Below are positions 1 through 5,740 of a stretch of 6,090 nt of DNA, piece after piece. This stretch comes from Lentimicrobiaceae bacterium (GTDB taxonomy: Bacteria > Bacteroidota > Bacteroidia > Bacteroidales > WCHB1-69): contig WQWP01000133.1 of the NCBI GenBank assembly GCA_009787485.1, positions 1-6,090 on the forward strand, in the 5' to 3' direction. The position numbers were made by a program, and so were the translations under genes. The notes under the pieces are model-generated. The model was given only the letters and a program-made list of their open reading frames with translations. It did no database searches and was not told where the DNA came from. Position 1 is the stretch's first letter. Every line of letters begins with the position of its first letter.

Positions 1-4
1 ATTT

Positions 5-119
5 AGATTCTGAAAACTTAGACACTTTTCAAAACTTACATCAAATGAAAGCACGAACGCTCACGAGAAATCGTGAGTTTTCATTATTGATGTAAGGGTA
101 GTCTAAGACCTCAGAATCT
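5..119. repeat. Long imperfect palindrome (about 39 bp of stem) with a GAAA loop
   Basis: Five nested stem blocks are seen directly: 5-13 with 111-119 (9 bp), 17-23 with 101-107 (7 bp), 35-44 with 87-96 (10 bp), 45-50 with 79-84 (6 bp), and 60-66 with 71-77 (7 bp). The last block closes a GAAA tetraloop at 67-70. Internal loops lie at 14-16/108-110 (3 by 3), 24-34/97-100 (11 by 4) and 51-59/78 (9 by 1), with a two-base bulge at 85-86. As RNA this would be one extended rod; as DNA it could extrude a cruciform. It ends 97 bp before the first gene. It could be a structured 5' leader, a small RNA, a terminator of a gene left of the window, or a dispersed palindromic repeat or MITE. The sequence alone does not separate these. 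The structure itself is certain; its role is not. Confidence 0.8.
45..95 (+). CDS. Possible 16-residue leader peptide inside the palindrome
   Basis: An ATG at 45 opens a 16-codon reading frame, MKARTLTRNREFSLLM, ending at TAA 93-95. It spans the upper half of the palindrome almost exactly. It holds three Arg codons and one Lys codon in its first ten, so a regulatory leader peptide is conceivable, and a stalled ribosome would change which of the two competing folds forms. No ribosome-binding site is visible upstream, and a frame this short can arise by chance. It is listed mainly because it coincides with the structured region. Confidence 0.15.
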   Translation: MKARTLTRNREFSLLM

Positions 120-145
120 GTAAGCGAAAGTTCACGTTTTTTTTT
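72..145 (+). terminator. Possible intrinsic terminator or attenuator with a T9 tract
   Basis: Bases 72-82 can pair without gaps with 126-136: eleven pairs, two of them G-U wobbles. The 3' arm is followed at once by nine T at 137-145, the usual arrangement of a Rho-independent terminator. The loop is long (83-125). Arm 72-82 is also used by the tip of the palindrome, through 71-77 and 79-84, so the two folds exclude each other, as in an attenuator. It could equally be the simple terminator of an upstream gene, with the genes at 217 onward read from a promoter after it. No convincing Bacteroidota promoter (TTTG, then about 19 bp, then TAnnTTTG) was found between 137 and 216. A smaller hairpin, 165-169 with 182-186, lies further downstream. 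Confidence 0.3.
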
Positions 146-216
146 GTGCCTGTTTTCAACAATATACGGAGAAGCCGATAGCCGTAAAGTGGAGGCGAAA
201 TTTAAAGTAATATATT

Positions 217-1578
217 ATGATATTTTGTGAAAATTGCGGTAACCAATTAGATGTAGGGCAGAAATTTTGTGATGGATGTGGAACGGCAGCAGGAGTTGTC
301 AGTCAACCTCAACCGTATGCTCCACCGCCCTCCAAGTCTGTTCCTGTTTATACGACAAGCATTGTGGCAAAACAGTTTCGCTGTGGCAGTTGTGGTGAAA
401 CGTTAGATATTCCAAAAAATTCAAGAGGAGTTGTGAAATGTCCGTATTGCAAAAATGAATCAGTCTTAGATGGCATCATTAAAAACGCAGAAATAGCTGC
501 TAAGGAGAATATAATAGGTGGAGTTCCTTTAATGGCAACACCTACCCGGCTTCATAGACAACTCGTTGCTTTTTTATCAGAATCTCCCACTGTACCGCTT
601 GACATATTTGAGAAAGTGGAAGTAATCAGAGAAGAGCGATACTGCGTCCCATCCTATCAATTTAATTGCAGTGGTACGATGAATTACAGTTATCAGGCAG
701 GGCATCCAGTGGAAAAACAAAAGCGAGAAAAGAGATGGGGGGAATGGTATATAGTTACATATACTGAAATTGAATGGCATAGGGCGAATGATACTGCTGA
801 ACTTGATGCAGAAATATTTGTTTCTGGAAATAAAACCGTTGCCTTACAAGTTGAAACTCTTTATACGTGTTTTGATCCGGGACAATGTGAAGATATTGAA
901 TATTTGACTTTTCCATGCGATGTAGCAACATTTGACTTCGACCTCCCCGAAAATAAGGCATTCAGCGATCATGTTAAACCTTATATGGAGGATCAACTTG
1001 AGAGGAGAGTTAGGGAAAATATAGAAGACATAGATTACTATAAAGATGTGAATATTACAGGGAGTAAAGTTAGGAAGGAAGACCTTAAACGAGTTTTTTT
1101 AGGATTGTATCGTATTGTCTTCATGTATTGTGGTAAAGAATATTCTATGTGGGCTACAGGCGATGGGCAAGAGGTGCTGTGCGATGATTTGCCAATTGAT
1201 CAGCAGAGAGAGCAATCCTATTACGAAAAACAAAATGCAGCATCAGTTAGTGATAAAAAGACAAGTTTAGGATGGCCTATTTTTTGGCTCGTGATATGTG
1301 GCTTTTGTGCCTTCTTGGGTTGGGGTTATGTATTTGAAGAAGGAGATGCAAGTGTTTTATTATTGGCACTGCCTCTTACGGTAGGTTTTATATACTCTTG
1401 GGTAACAATTTCGAGAAGAATTAAGGCAGAAAAATTTAATGAAATTCTGGCAAAAGATAGGGAAGATTTTGAGAGCTTTGATGCTCAAAGATCATCTGTT
1501 GTGCAGCAGTTCAAAGCACAAAAAAGAGCCTTACGTGGCATATACGAAAATGTTTCTGGTGATGCATATGCGTTTTAA
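217..1578 (+). CDS. Zinc-ribbon protein with two C-terminal membrane segments
   Basis: The protein has 453 residues. Residues 1-24 form a zinc ribbon with Cys4, Cys7, Cys18 and Cys21, the module also found in the next two genes. After a Pro-rich linker (30-44) comes a second, different ribbon with Cys56, Cys59, Cys75 and Cys78 and a longer spacer, similar to TFIIB-type ribbons. Residues about 110-335 form an unrecognised domain rich in aromatic and charged residues. The stretch near 140-190 (CVPSYQF, then Trp-rich segments) faintly recalls the middle region of bacterial TFIIB-type zinc-ribbon proteins; this is a weak impression. Two hydrophobic segments follow at about 350-373 and 378-398, separated by a short acidic turn, then a charged, probably helical tail (400-453). 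There is no signal peptide, so both ribbons and the tail should face the cytoplasm. The start is fixed by the ribbon beginning at residue 3, as in its two neighbours. GGAGG at 191-195 lies 21 bp upstream, too far to be a normal ribosome-binding site. The molecular function is unknown; the ribbons suggest protein or nucleic-acid contact. Confidence 0.9.
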   Translation: MIFCENCGNQLDVGQKFCDGCGTAAGVVSQPQPYAPPPSKSVPVYTTSIVAKQFRCGSCGETLDIPKNSRGVVKCPYCKNESVLDGIIKNAEIAAKENIIGGVPLMATPTRLHRQLVAFLSESPTVPLDIFEKVEVIREERYCVPSYQFNCSGTMNYSYQAGHPVEKQKREKRWGEWYIVTYTEIEWHRANDTAELDAEIFVSGNKTVALQVETLYTCFDPGQCEDIEYLTFPCDVATFDFDLPENKAFSDHVKPYMEDQLERRVRENIEDIDYYKDVNITGSKVRKEDLKRVFLGLYRIVFMYCGKEYSMWATGDGQEVLCDDLPIDQQREQSYYEKQNAASVSDKKTSLGWPIFWLVICGFCAFLGWGYVFEEGDASVLLLALPLTVGFIYSWVTISRRIKAEKFNEILAKDREDFESFDAQRSSVVQQFKAQKRALRGIYENVSGDAYAF

Positions 1579-1588
1579 TATTTTTAAC

Positions 1589-1596
1589 AAAGGAGG
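1589..1596 (+). promoter_or_regulatory. Strong Shine-Dalgarno site
   Basis: AAAGGAGG sits six bases before the ATG at 1603. It is the only textbook Shine-Dalgarno site in the window; the other starts are preceded by A/T-rich sequence, as is common in Bacteroidota. It fixes the start of the small zinc-ribbon gene and suggests that its translation is boosted relative to its neighbours. Confidence 0.7.
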
Positions 1597-1602
1597 TTTA
1601 TT

Positions 1603-2076
1603 ATGATATTTTGTGAAAATTGCGGAAAGCAATTAAATGACGGAGTAAAATTTTGTGGCGGATGCGGATCTGCCATTGGCGGTAGCACAACTCCTATTTG
1701 TGCAAATTGTGGAAAATCATTAGAAGTAGGGCAAAAGTTTTGTGATGGATGCGGAACATCTGTAGGTGGTAGTAGCGAAACTCAACATTATGCTCCACCT
1801 ACTCCACAGGTTTTCGCACCTATTGCTACTAACACGACAACCATTAGGGAAAATCGTTTCCAAAGTAACAATGGCAACGAAAGGAATACTCGAATTGGAA
1901 ATTCAAAATTTAATAAATACGATGAACCAAGTTTGTCCAAAAACACGCCAAATTCAAATAGCCAGACGAACCAAATGGATATAGGAGAAATGGGCACTAA
2001 GGTATTGAAAAAAAGTGGTAGTTTACTTTGGCGCTTTGTTAAATGGTTTTTTAGGTATTGTTTTAATAATGCATAA
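1603..2076 (+). CDS. Small double zinc-ribbon protein with a basic-aromatic tail
   Basis: The protein has 157 residues. Two zinc ribbons stand in tandem: Cys4, Cys7, Cys18, Cys21 and Cys33, Cys36, Cys47, Cys50. Residues 55-128 are low complexity (Asn, Ser, Thr, Pro, Gln) and probably disordered. The end, about 131-154, is a Lys/Arg- and Trp/Phe-rich segment (KKSGSLLWRFVKWFFRYCF) that could be an amphipathic or membrane-surface helix. It is too basic for a confident transmembrane call. There is no signal peptide, so the protein is presumably cytoplasmic or bound to the inner face of the membrane. The first ribbon is almost a copy of the start of the preceding gene. The second ribbon and the following Tyr-Ala-Pro-Pro also match that gene, so this gene looks like a partial duplicate of its neighbour that lost the middle domain. 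It begins 24 bp after the preceding stop and is very likely co-transcribed. The likely role is an adaptor or competitor of the larger ribbon proteins (inference). Confidence 0.85.
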   Translation: MIFCENCGKQLNDGVKFCGGCGSAIGGSTTPICANCGKSLEVGQKFCDGCGTSVGGSSETQHYAPPTPQVFAPIATNTTTIRENRFQSNNGNERNTRIGNSKFNKYDEPSLSKNTPNSNSQTNQMDIGEMGTKVLKKSGSLLWRFVKWFFRYCFNNA

Positions 2077-2128
2077 AAAACTGAATATTAGAGATTAAAT
2101 CAAGTTAAATTAAACAAAAATAATAAGT

Positions 2129-3514
2129 ATGGCATTTTGTAAGAATTGTGGAAATCAATTAAATGAAGGAGCAAGATTTTGTAAAGGTTGCGGAACGGCG
2201 ATAGGCGGACAGCCTCAAGTTCCTGCACAGATTCAAAGCATTTCGGAAACACCTATTTGTAAGAATTGCAGAACACCATTAAAAGAAGGAGCAAAATTTT
2301 GTAGAGGGTGCGGAACACCAACAGGTGGACAGCCTCAAACTCCTGCTCATGTTCAAAGTACTTCAGCAGCACCCATTTGTAAGTATTGTCGGCAACAATT
2401 AAATGAAGGGGCAACATTTTGTAAATGGTGTGGGGCATCAACAAGCGAGCAACCTCAAGAAGATAAAGAACGCATAGAGCAAGAACAACGCGAAAAACAG
2501 GAGCGGATAGAGCAAGAGCGCATTGCAGAGCAGGAAAGAAAAGAAAAAGAGGAGCGTGACCGCCGTGAAGCAGAAGAACGGGAACGCCTCGAACAAGAAC
2601 GCATCGCAGAGCAGGAAAGAAAAGAAAAAGAGGAACGGGAACGGCTCGAACGGGAACGCACATCAGAACAGGAAAGAAAAGAAAAAGAGGAGCGGGAGCG
2701 CCGTGAAGCAGAACAGCGTGATCAGATAGAACAAAAGCACATCGTTGAACATGAACCGGTGCAGAAACTTGAAGAATCGCAAACCCAGATAAAACAACAA
2801 CCAAAAGTATTGTCGCTGCTGCTTAAGTGGTGGAAGTACATTGTTGTGGCTATCGTTGTTATCGCACTTCTCGGCTTTGGGGCTTACATGCTGTTTTTTA
2901 AACCGTCTCCGCCACCGCCTATTATTACTATCACTCCCCAAACTTCAACCATACAGGTTGGAGAAACTGTGGAACTGACAGTAAAAATGGAACCGGAGAA
3001 AAAGAAGGTAAATTGGGATTGGAGTTCCTACAATGAAAACGTAGCATCCGTAAACAACGGTACAGTTACCGGAGTAGGAGCAGGAATTGCAACAATTACA
3101 GTAATTTCGGAAAAACTAAAAAACGTTTCTGCAACCGCATCGGTTGTTGTTGAAGCAGTGCCGGAGCCAGAACCTGAAAAACCAGCCAAAAAGGAACCCA
3201 CACGACCAACACAAAGCCAAAGTACCGGAACGGAAATAAAAACCATAAACTATTCATTCGGAAAATATGAAGGCAAAACGGTTAATGGCATACCGGAAGG
3301 ACTGGGGACAATGTATTATACCTGTCGTATTCAGATAGCAAAACATGGTCGTACTGTTTATTATGCCGAAAATGGCGATACTTTCGTAGGTACGTGGGCT
3401 AACGGCGATATTGTTAATGGCAATTTGAATGACAGAAATAACAATTCAAAAGCTGTTATACTTGCCGGCAAACGCCCCACTCCACACAACCTTAAAGATG
3501 ACAGATGTGAGTAA
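2129..3514 (+). CDS. Modular membrane protein: three zinc ribbons, E/R/K helix, Ig-like (BIG_2) and MORN-like repeats
   Basis: The protein has 461 residues. Three zinc ribbons repeat at exactly 40 residues (Cys4/7/18/21, 44/47/58/61, 84/87/98/101). Residues about 112-208 are almost entirely Glu, Arg, Lys and Gln, forming a coiled coil or stable single alpha-helix. A membrane segment follows at about 237-257, preceded by KWWK. Residues 265-343 fit a BIG_2 bacterial Ig-like domain: ITPQTSTIQVGETVELTV near 267-285, a central WDWSS, then NGTVTGVGAGIATITV at 310-325. A Pro/Glu/Lys linker (344-368) leads to two MORN-like motifs (YEGKTVNGIPEGLGTMYY at 380-397 and GDTFVGTWANGDIVNG at 416-431). With positive charge before the membrane segment, the ribbons and helix should be cytoplasmic and the Ig/MORN part periplasmic. 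The ribbon at residue 4 fixes the start. It lies 52 bp after the preceding gene and 10 bp before the next. Domain calls are solid for the ribbons and BIG_2 and moderate for MORN. The overall function is unknown; a scaffold or signal coupler across the inner membrane is the simplest reading. Confidence 0.9.
   Translation: MAFCKNCGNQLNEGARFCKGCGTAIGGQPQVPAQIQSISETPICKNCRTPLKEGAKFCRGCGTPTGGQPQTPAHVQSTSAAPICKYCRQQLNEGATFCKWCGASTSEQPQEDKERIEQEQREKQERIEQERIAEQERKEKEERDRREAEERERLEQERIAEQERKEKEERERLERERTSEQERKEKEERERREAEQRDQIEQKHIVEHEPVQKLEESQTQIKQQPKVLSLLLKWWKYIVVAIVVIALLGFGAYMLFFKPSPPPPIITITPQTSTIQVGETVELTVKMEPEKKKVNWDWSSYNENVASVNNGTVTGVGAGIATITVISEKLKNVSATASVVVEAVPEPEPEKPAKKEPTRPTQSQSTGTEIKTINYSFGKYEGKTVNGIPEGLGTMYYTCRIQIAKHGRTVYYAENGDTFVGTWANGDIVNGNLNDRNNNSKAVILAGKRPTPHNLKDDRCE
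2138..2458 (+). repeat. 120-bp tandem repeat encoding three zinc ribbons
   Basis: Units begin at 2138, 2258 and 2378, each with the first Cys codon of a ribbon. The period is exactly 120 bp (40 codons), and the third copy is cut short after about 81 bp. Units 1 and 2 share long nucleotide stretches in the ribbon and in the following linker (Gly-Gly-Gln-Pro-Gln, then Pro-Ala and Val-or-Ile-Gln-Ser). The sequence points to internal duplication followed by modest divergence. Confidence 0.8.
2462..2728 (+). repeat. Purine-rich repeats encoding the E/R/K helix
   Basis: A near-identical block of about 26 bp starts at 2531, 2612 and 2669, at spacings of 81 and 57 bp, both whole codons. It encodes QERKEKEER each time. 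Flanking sequence encoding RIAEQ or similar is also repeated. The plus strand is strongly purine-biased here, which creates long spurious open frames on other frames and strands. Such repeats can gain or lose units by slippage or recombination without breaking the frame, so helix length may vary between strains (inference). Confidence 0.7.
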
Positions 3515-3524
3515 TAAAACGAAT

Positions 3525-4730
3525 ATGAAGTTGAAAATCATTATAGGGATAGTTGTGTTTGTGTTGGCAATGTTGAAAGTCAACAGTCAGCCCTTTTTCT
3601 ATTCGCAGTCGTTGCAGAATTTGTATTATTCGCTTCCGCCGGATTGTCGGTTGAGTATGCCTGTTGCCGATACGGTTGTATATTGTCAGGGAATTGTTTC
3701 TGATGGTGTTGTTCCGGTGGCATTTAGCAGCGATAAATACGAAATGATGGTGCATATTGGGTACCGTTTTTTGCACAATGAAGAAATACGGAAAGCCTTT
3801 AATCCTGCCATCATCATGTTTTTGGAACGCGAAGTGCTGGCGTTGCTGATTGCCGACAATCTGAAACAAAAATTGGCAACGAACCGCGATAACGGAATCT
3901 ATTTGCTATTAAATGGAAATACACTCCAAACAGATTTTTATAGAAACAAGTCAGGATTGCCGCATTTGTTGCAACAGGTATCGGGCTTGGAAATTCAATA
4001 CATGGAAGGGCGAGAATATAGTGTTAATATAAACTGCGGAACAGAACAAACGCTGACCGTCATGTTTGTAGCCGATGCCGAGTTGCTTTCCGACATGGAT
4101 AAAAAAGAACGCGACGAACGACTTGTGGCGCAACTGAACTATCATTGCGCCAATATGGATAATCAATCACAACATATTCCGGCGTGTAACGAGGAAACAA
4201 TGCAAGTAATACAAGATTCGGTACAGATAGATTCGGCATTTGTATGCAAGGGTGTTGCGTTTATCATACCTCAGATTAACAATAATTTGTATTACACGAA
4301 AGTTGATGGCGAATTTAAACTTGTTTTCAGCAAAAACCGGATAGCCGAAACGTTGTCTAACGTGATGCTTACTCCTATCGGGCATGATTATACCGTACAA
4401 ATTACTCATAGAGTATATGGTGGCATTATACACAATTATGAGTTGAATAGTCGGGATTTTTTTGATTACTTTTCAGACGATTACGAACGCTATTTTGGCA
4501 TAGAAACAATTGACAGGGATATACTTACCGGCACGTTGGTATTGGCTGACAAAAATGCAGATAACATACATCTGGCGCACGTGTCGGTCAATCTGTGGGA
4601 ACTGCTCAACGGAGGTGTCATGGGAATGCAATTGAGCAGCAACATTCCACAACACAACATTGAATCATTGTTTGGAAAAATAAAAGACAGAGATAGTAAT
4701 AACAAAAAATACAAATTGAATATCAATTAA
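3525..4730 (+). CDS. Exported protein of unknown family
   Basis: The start at 3525 is chosen because it gives a clean signal peptide, MKLKIIIGIVVFVLAMLKVN then SQ, with cleavage probably near residues 20-22. It lies 10 bp after the preceding stop. In-frame ATGs at 3498 and 3429 would overlap the preceding gene and place 9 or 32 polar residues before the signal peptide. From 3525 the product has 401 residues, of which about 380 are mature and lie in the periplasm or at the surface. I do not recognise the family. Visible features are a hydrophobic, probably helical stretch at about 93-115 (PAIIMFLEREVLALLIADNL), mixed alpha/beta sequence with six mature cysteines, an acidic/aromatic cluster at 309-323 (SRDFFDYFSDDYERY) and a basic C-terminus (385-398). 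There is no lipobox, no sortase signal and no type IX sorting domain. It lies 10 bp before the NTF2-like gene, so it is very probably produced with it. Confidence 0.85.
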   Translation: MKLKIIIGIVVFVLAMLKVNSQPFFYSQSLQNLYYSLPPDCRLSMPVADTVVYCQGIVSDGVVPVAFSSDKYEMMVHIGYRFLHNEEIRKAFNPAIIMFLEREVLALLIADNLKQKLATNRDNGIYLLLNGNTLQTDFYRNKSGLPHLLQQVSGLEIQYMEGREYSVNINCGTEQTLTVMFVADAELLSDMDKKERDERLVAQLNYHCANMDNQSQHIPACNEETMQVIQDSVQIDSAFVCKGVAFIIPQINNNLYYTKVDGEFKLVFSKNRIAETLSNVMLTPIGHDYTVQITHRVYGGIIHNYELNSRDFFDYFSDDYERYFGIETIDRDILTGTLVLADKNADNIHLAHVSVNLWELLNGGVMGMQLSSNIPQHNIESLFGKIKDRDSNNKKYKLNIN

Positions 4731-4740
4731 ATACAAAAAA

Positions 4741-5718
4741 ATGAAAAGAATAATAACTACAATTTATAATTCTCGCTTGAGTGGATTTAGGTGGCTTTTG
4801 TTATGGGCTTGCTTCGTTCCCGGATTGGTCAATGCACAACAAAAAACCAATTTTAATTTTACCGATGGTGCAACCGAAAACCTTAGGATAACCATGCAGC
4901 AGAATACCAAAGCCGTATTTGATGTTATAAATGATTCTTATTATTTAAAAAAGAATGGGCTTCAACTTTCACCAAATAATATCACATCCGATGCGAGAGA
5001 TCGGTTGCAGGCTCTGTGGAGTACCAGCAGTTTTTATTGTACTAAAACCGATGTTCAACAATCTATATTGAAAATGCCGAATGGTAATTGGCAGGCAAGA
5101 AACATTCCGGTATTTTTTGAACAAGGGCAAACAGACGAAGACAAAAATCAGGACATCGTGATAGAATTTACGCCCACCGGAATAATCAACGATATATATA
5201 TTGCTATTCCATTCCATCAATATGAGAATATTCGCAACAAGGGAGTGAATGTTACGGACATACGCCGGCGACAACTGATTATTGAATTTGTAGAAAACTT
5301 CCGCACGGCATACAACCGCAAAGACATCGAATACTTAAATCAAGTATTCAGCAAGGATGCACTGATTATCACAGGAAAAGTACTCGCAGCCAAAGGTGAT
5401 GGATACCCAATAGTTGAGAAAAAAGTACAAAATAAGGTGCAGTATATGGAAAATCTTAAAAGGGCATTCGCCAATAACAGATACATCAACATCAAGTTTT
5501 CTGACATTGAAGTATTTCAGCCTTATGAAAAAGATTATGTTTATTGCGTAAGGTTGGTGCAGGATTGGAATGCCTCTAATTACAGCGACAAGGGATATAT
5601 TTTCCTTATCATAGATTTCAAGAATGAAAATGAACCGCAGATATGGGTGCGGGCATGGGATCCATATAATACGCCGAAAAAAAGTGTAACATTTGAAGGT
5701 GATTTTGTAATAGATTAA
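4741..5718 (+). CDS. Exported NTF2-like domain protein
   Basis: The protein has 325 residues. An N-terminal signal peptide ends near residue 33 (CFVPGLVNA, then QQ). Residues about 38-165 form an N-terminal region I associate from memory with Bacteroidota NTF2-family exported proteins: a helical part, then a segment with paired Trp and Phe-Tyr-Cys, then beta strands. Residues about 175-310 fit an NTF2-like cone: a long helix (RRRQLIIEFVENFRTAYNRK), the turn DIEYLNQVFSKDALII, a helix near 230-245 and strands ending in PQIWVRAWDPY (299-309). In the wider NTF2/SnoaL superfamily such folds bind small ligands or form non-enzymatic assemblies. No catalytic His/Asp pair is evident, so I assign no enzymatic activity. 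The start follows an A/T-rich leader 10 bp after the preceding stop. The product is expected in the periplasm or on the cell surface. Confidence 0.85.
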   Translation: MKRIITTIYNSRLSGFRWLLLWACFVPGLVNAQQKTNFNFTDGATENLRITMQQNTKAVFDVINDSYYLKKNGLQLSPNNITSDARDRLQALWSTSSFYCTKTDVQQSILKMPNGNWQARNIPVFFEQGQTDEDKNQDIVIEFTPTGIINDIYIAIPFHQYENIRNKGVNVTDIRRRQLIIEFVENFRTAYNRKDIEYLNQVFSKDALIITGKVLAAKGDGYPIVEKKVQNKVQYMENLKRAFANNRYINIKFSDIEVFQPYEKDYVYCVRLVQDWNASNYSDKGYIFLIIDFKNENEPQIWVRAWDPYNTPKKSVTFEGDFVID

Positions 5719-5740
5719 GTTTATAAATTTCAAATTAATA

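Noticed and set aside
5..145. Retron non-coding RNA or integron attC site
   Set aside because: No reverse transcriptase is in the window and no msr-like small stem-loops or branching context are seen; the conserved attC boxes are absent and no cassette structure follows.
143..170. Bacteroidota-type promoter with TTTG at 143-146
   Set aside because: The TTTG is the end of a T run, and the bases about 20 positions later (TATACGGA) do not match TAnnTTTG.
165..186. Small hairpin TACGG/CCGTA before the first gene
   Set aside because: Only five pairs with a 12-base loop; expected by chance in a region this size and not supported by a T tract.
2077..2128. Promoter or terminator in the 52-bp gap before the large modular gene
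   Set aside because: The gap is plain A/T-rich sequence with no hairpin, no T tract and no TTTG/TAnnTTTG pair.
2523..2729. Second plus-strand frame through the E/R/K repeats
   Set aside because: A frame-shifted reading of the same repeats that gives a Lys/Arg/Asn-rich low-complexity product; a shadow of the real gene.
2253..2804. Minus-strand open frame of 183 codons
   Set aside because: It is opposite the ribbon and E/R/K repeats. The purine-rich coding strand depletes stops on the other strand, and the product is low-complexity without a credible domain.
3158..3232. TonB-like protein suggested by a membrane segment and Pro/Glu/Lys linker
   Set aside because: The linker follows an Ig-like domain rather than the membrane segment, and the C-terminus is MORN-like with no TonB C-terminal domain.
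3429..3524. Upstream in-frame starts at 3429 and 3498 for the exported protein gene
   Set aside because: Both overlap the end of the preceding gene and put a polar stretch before the signal peptide; the ATG at 3525 gives a standard signal peptide and a 10-bp gap.
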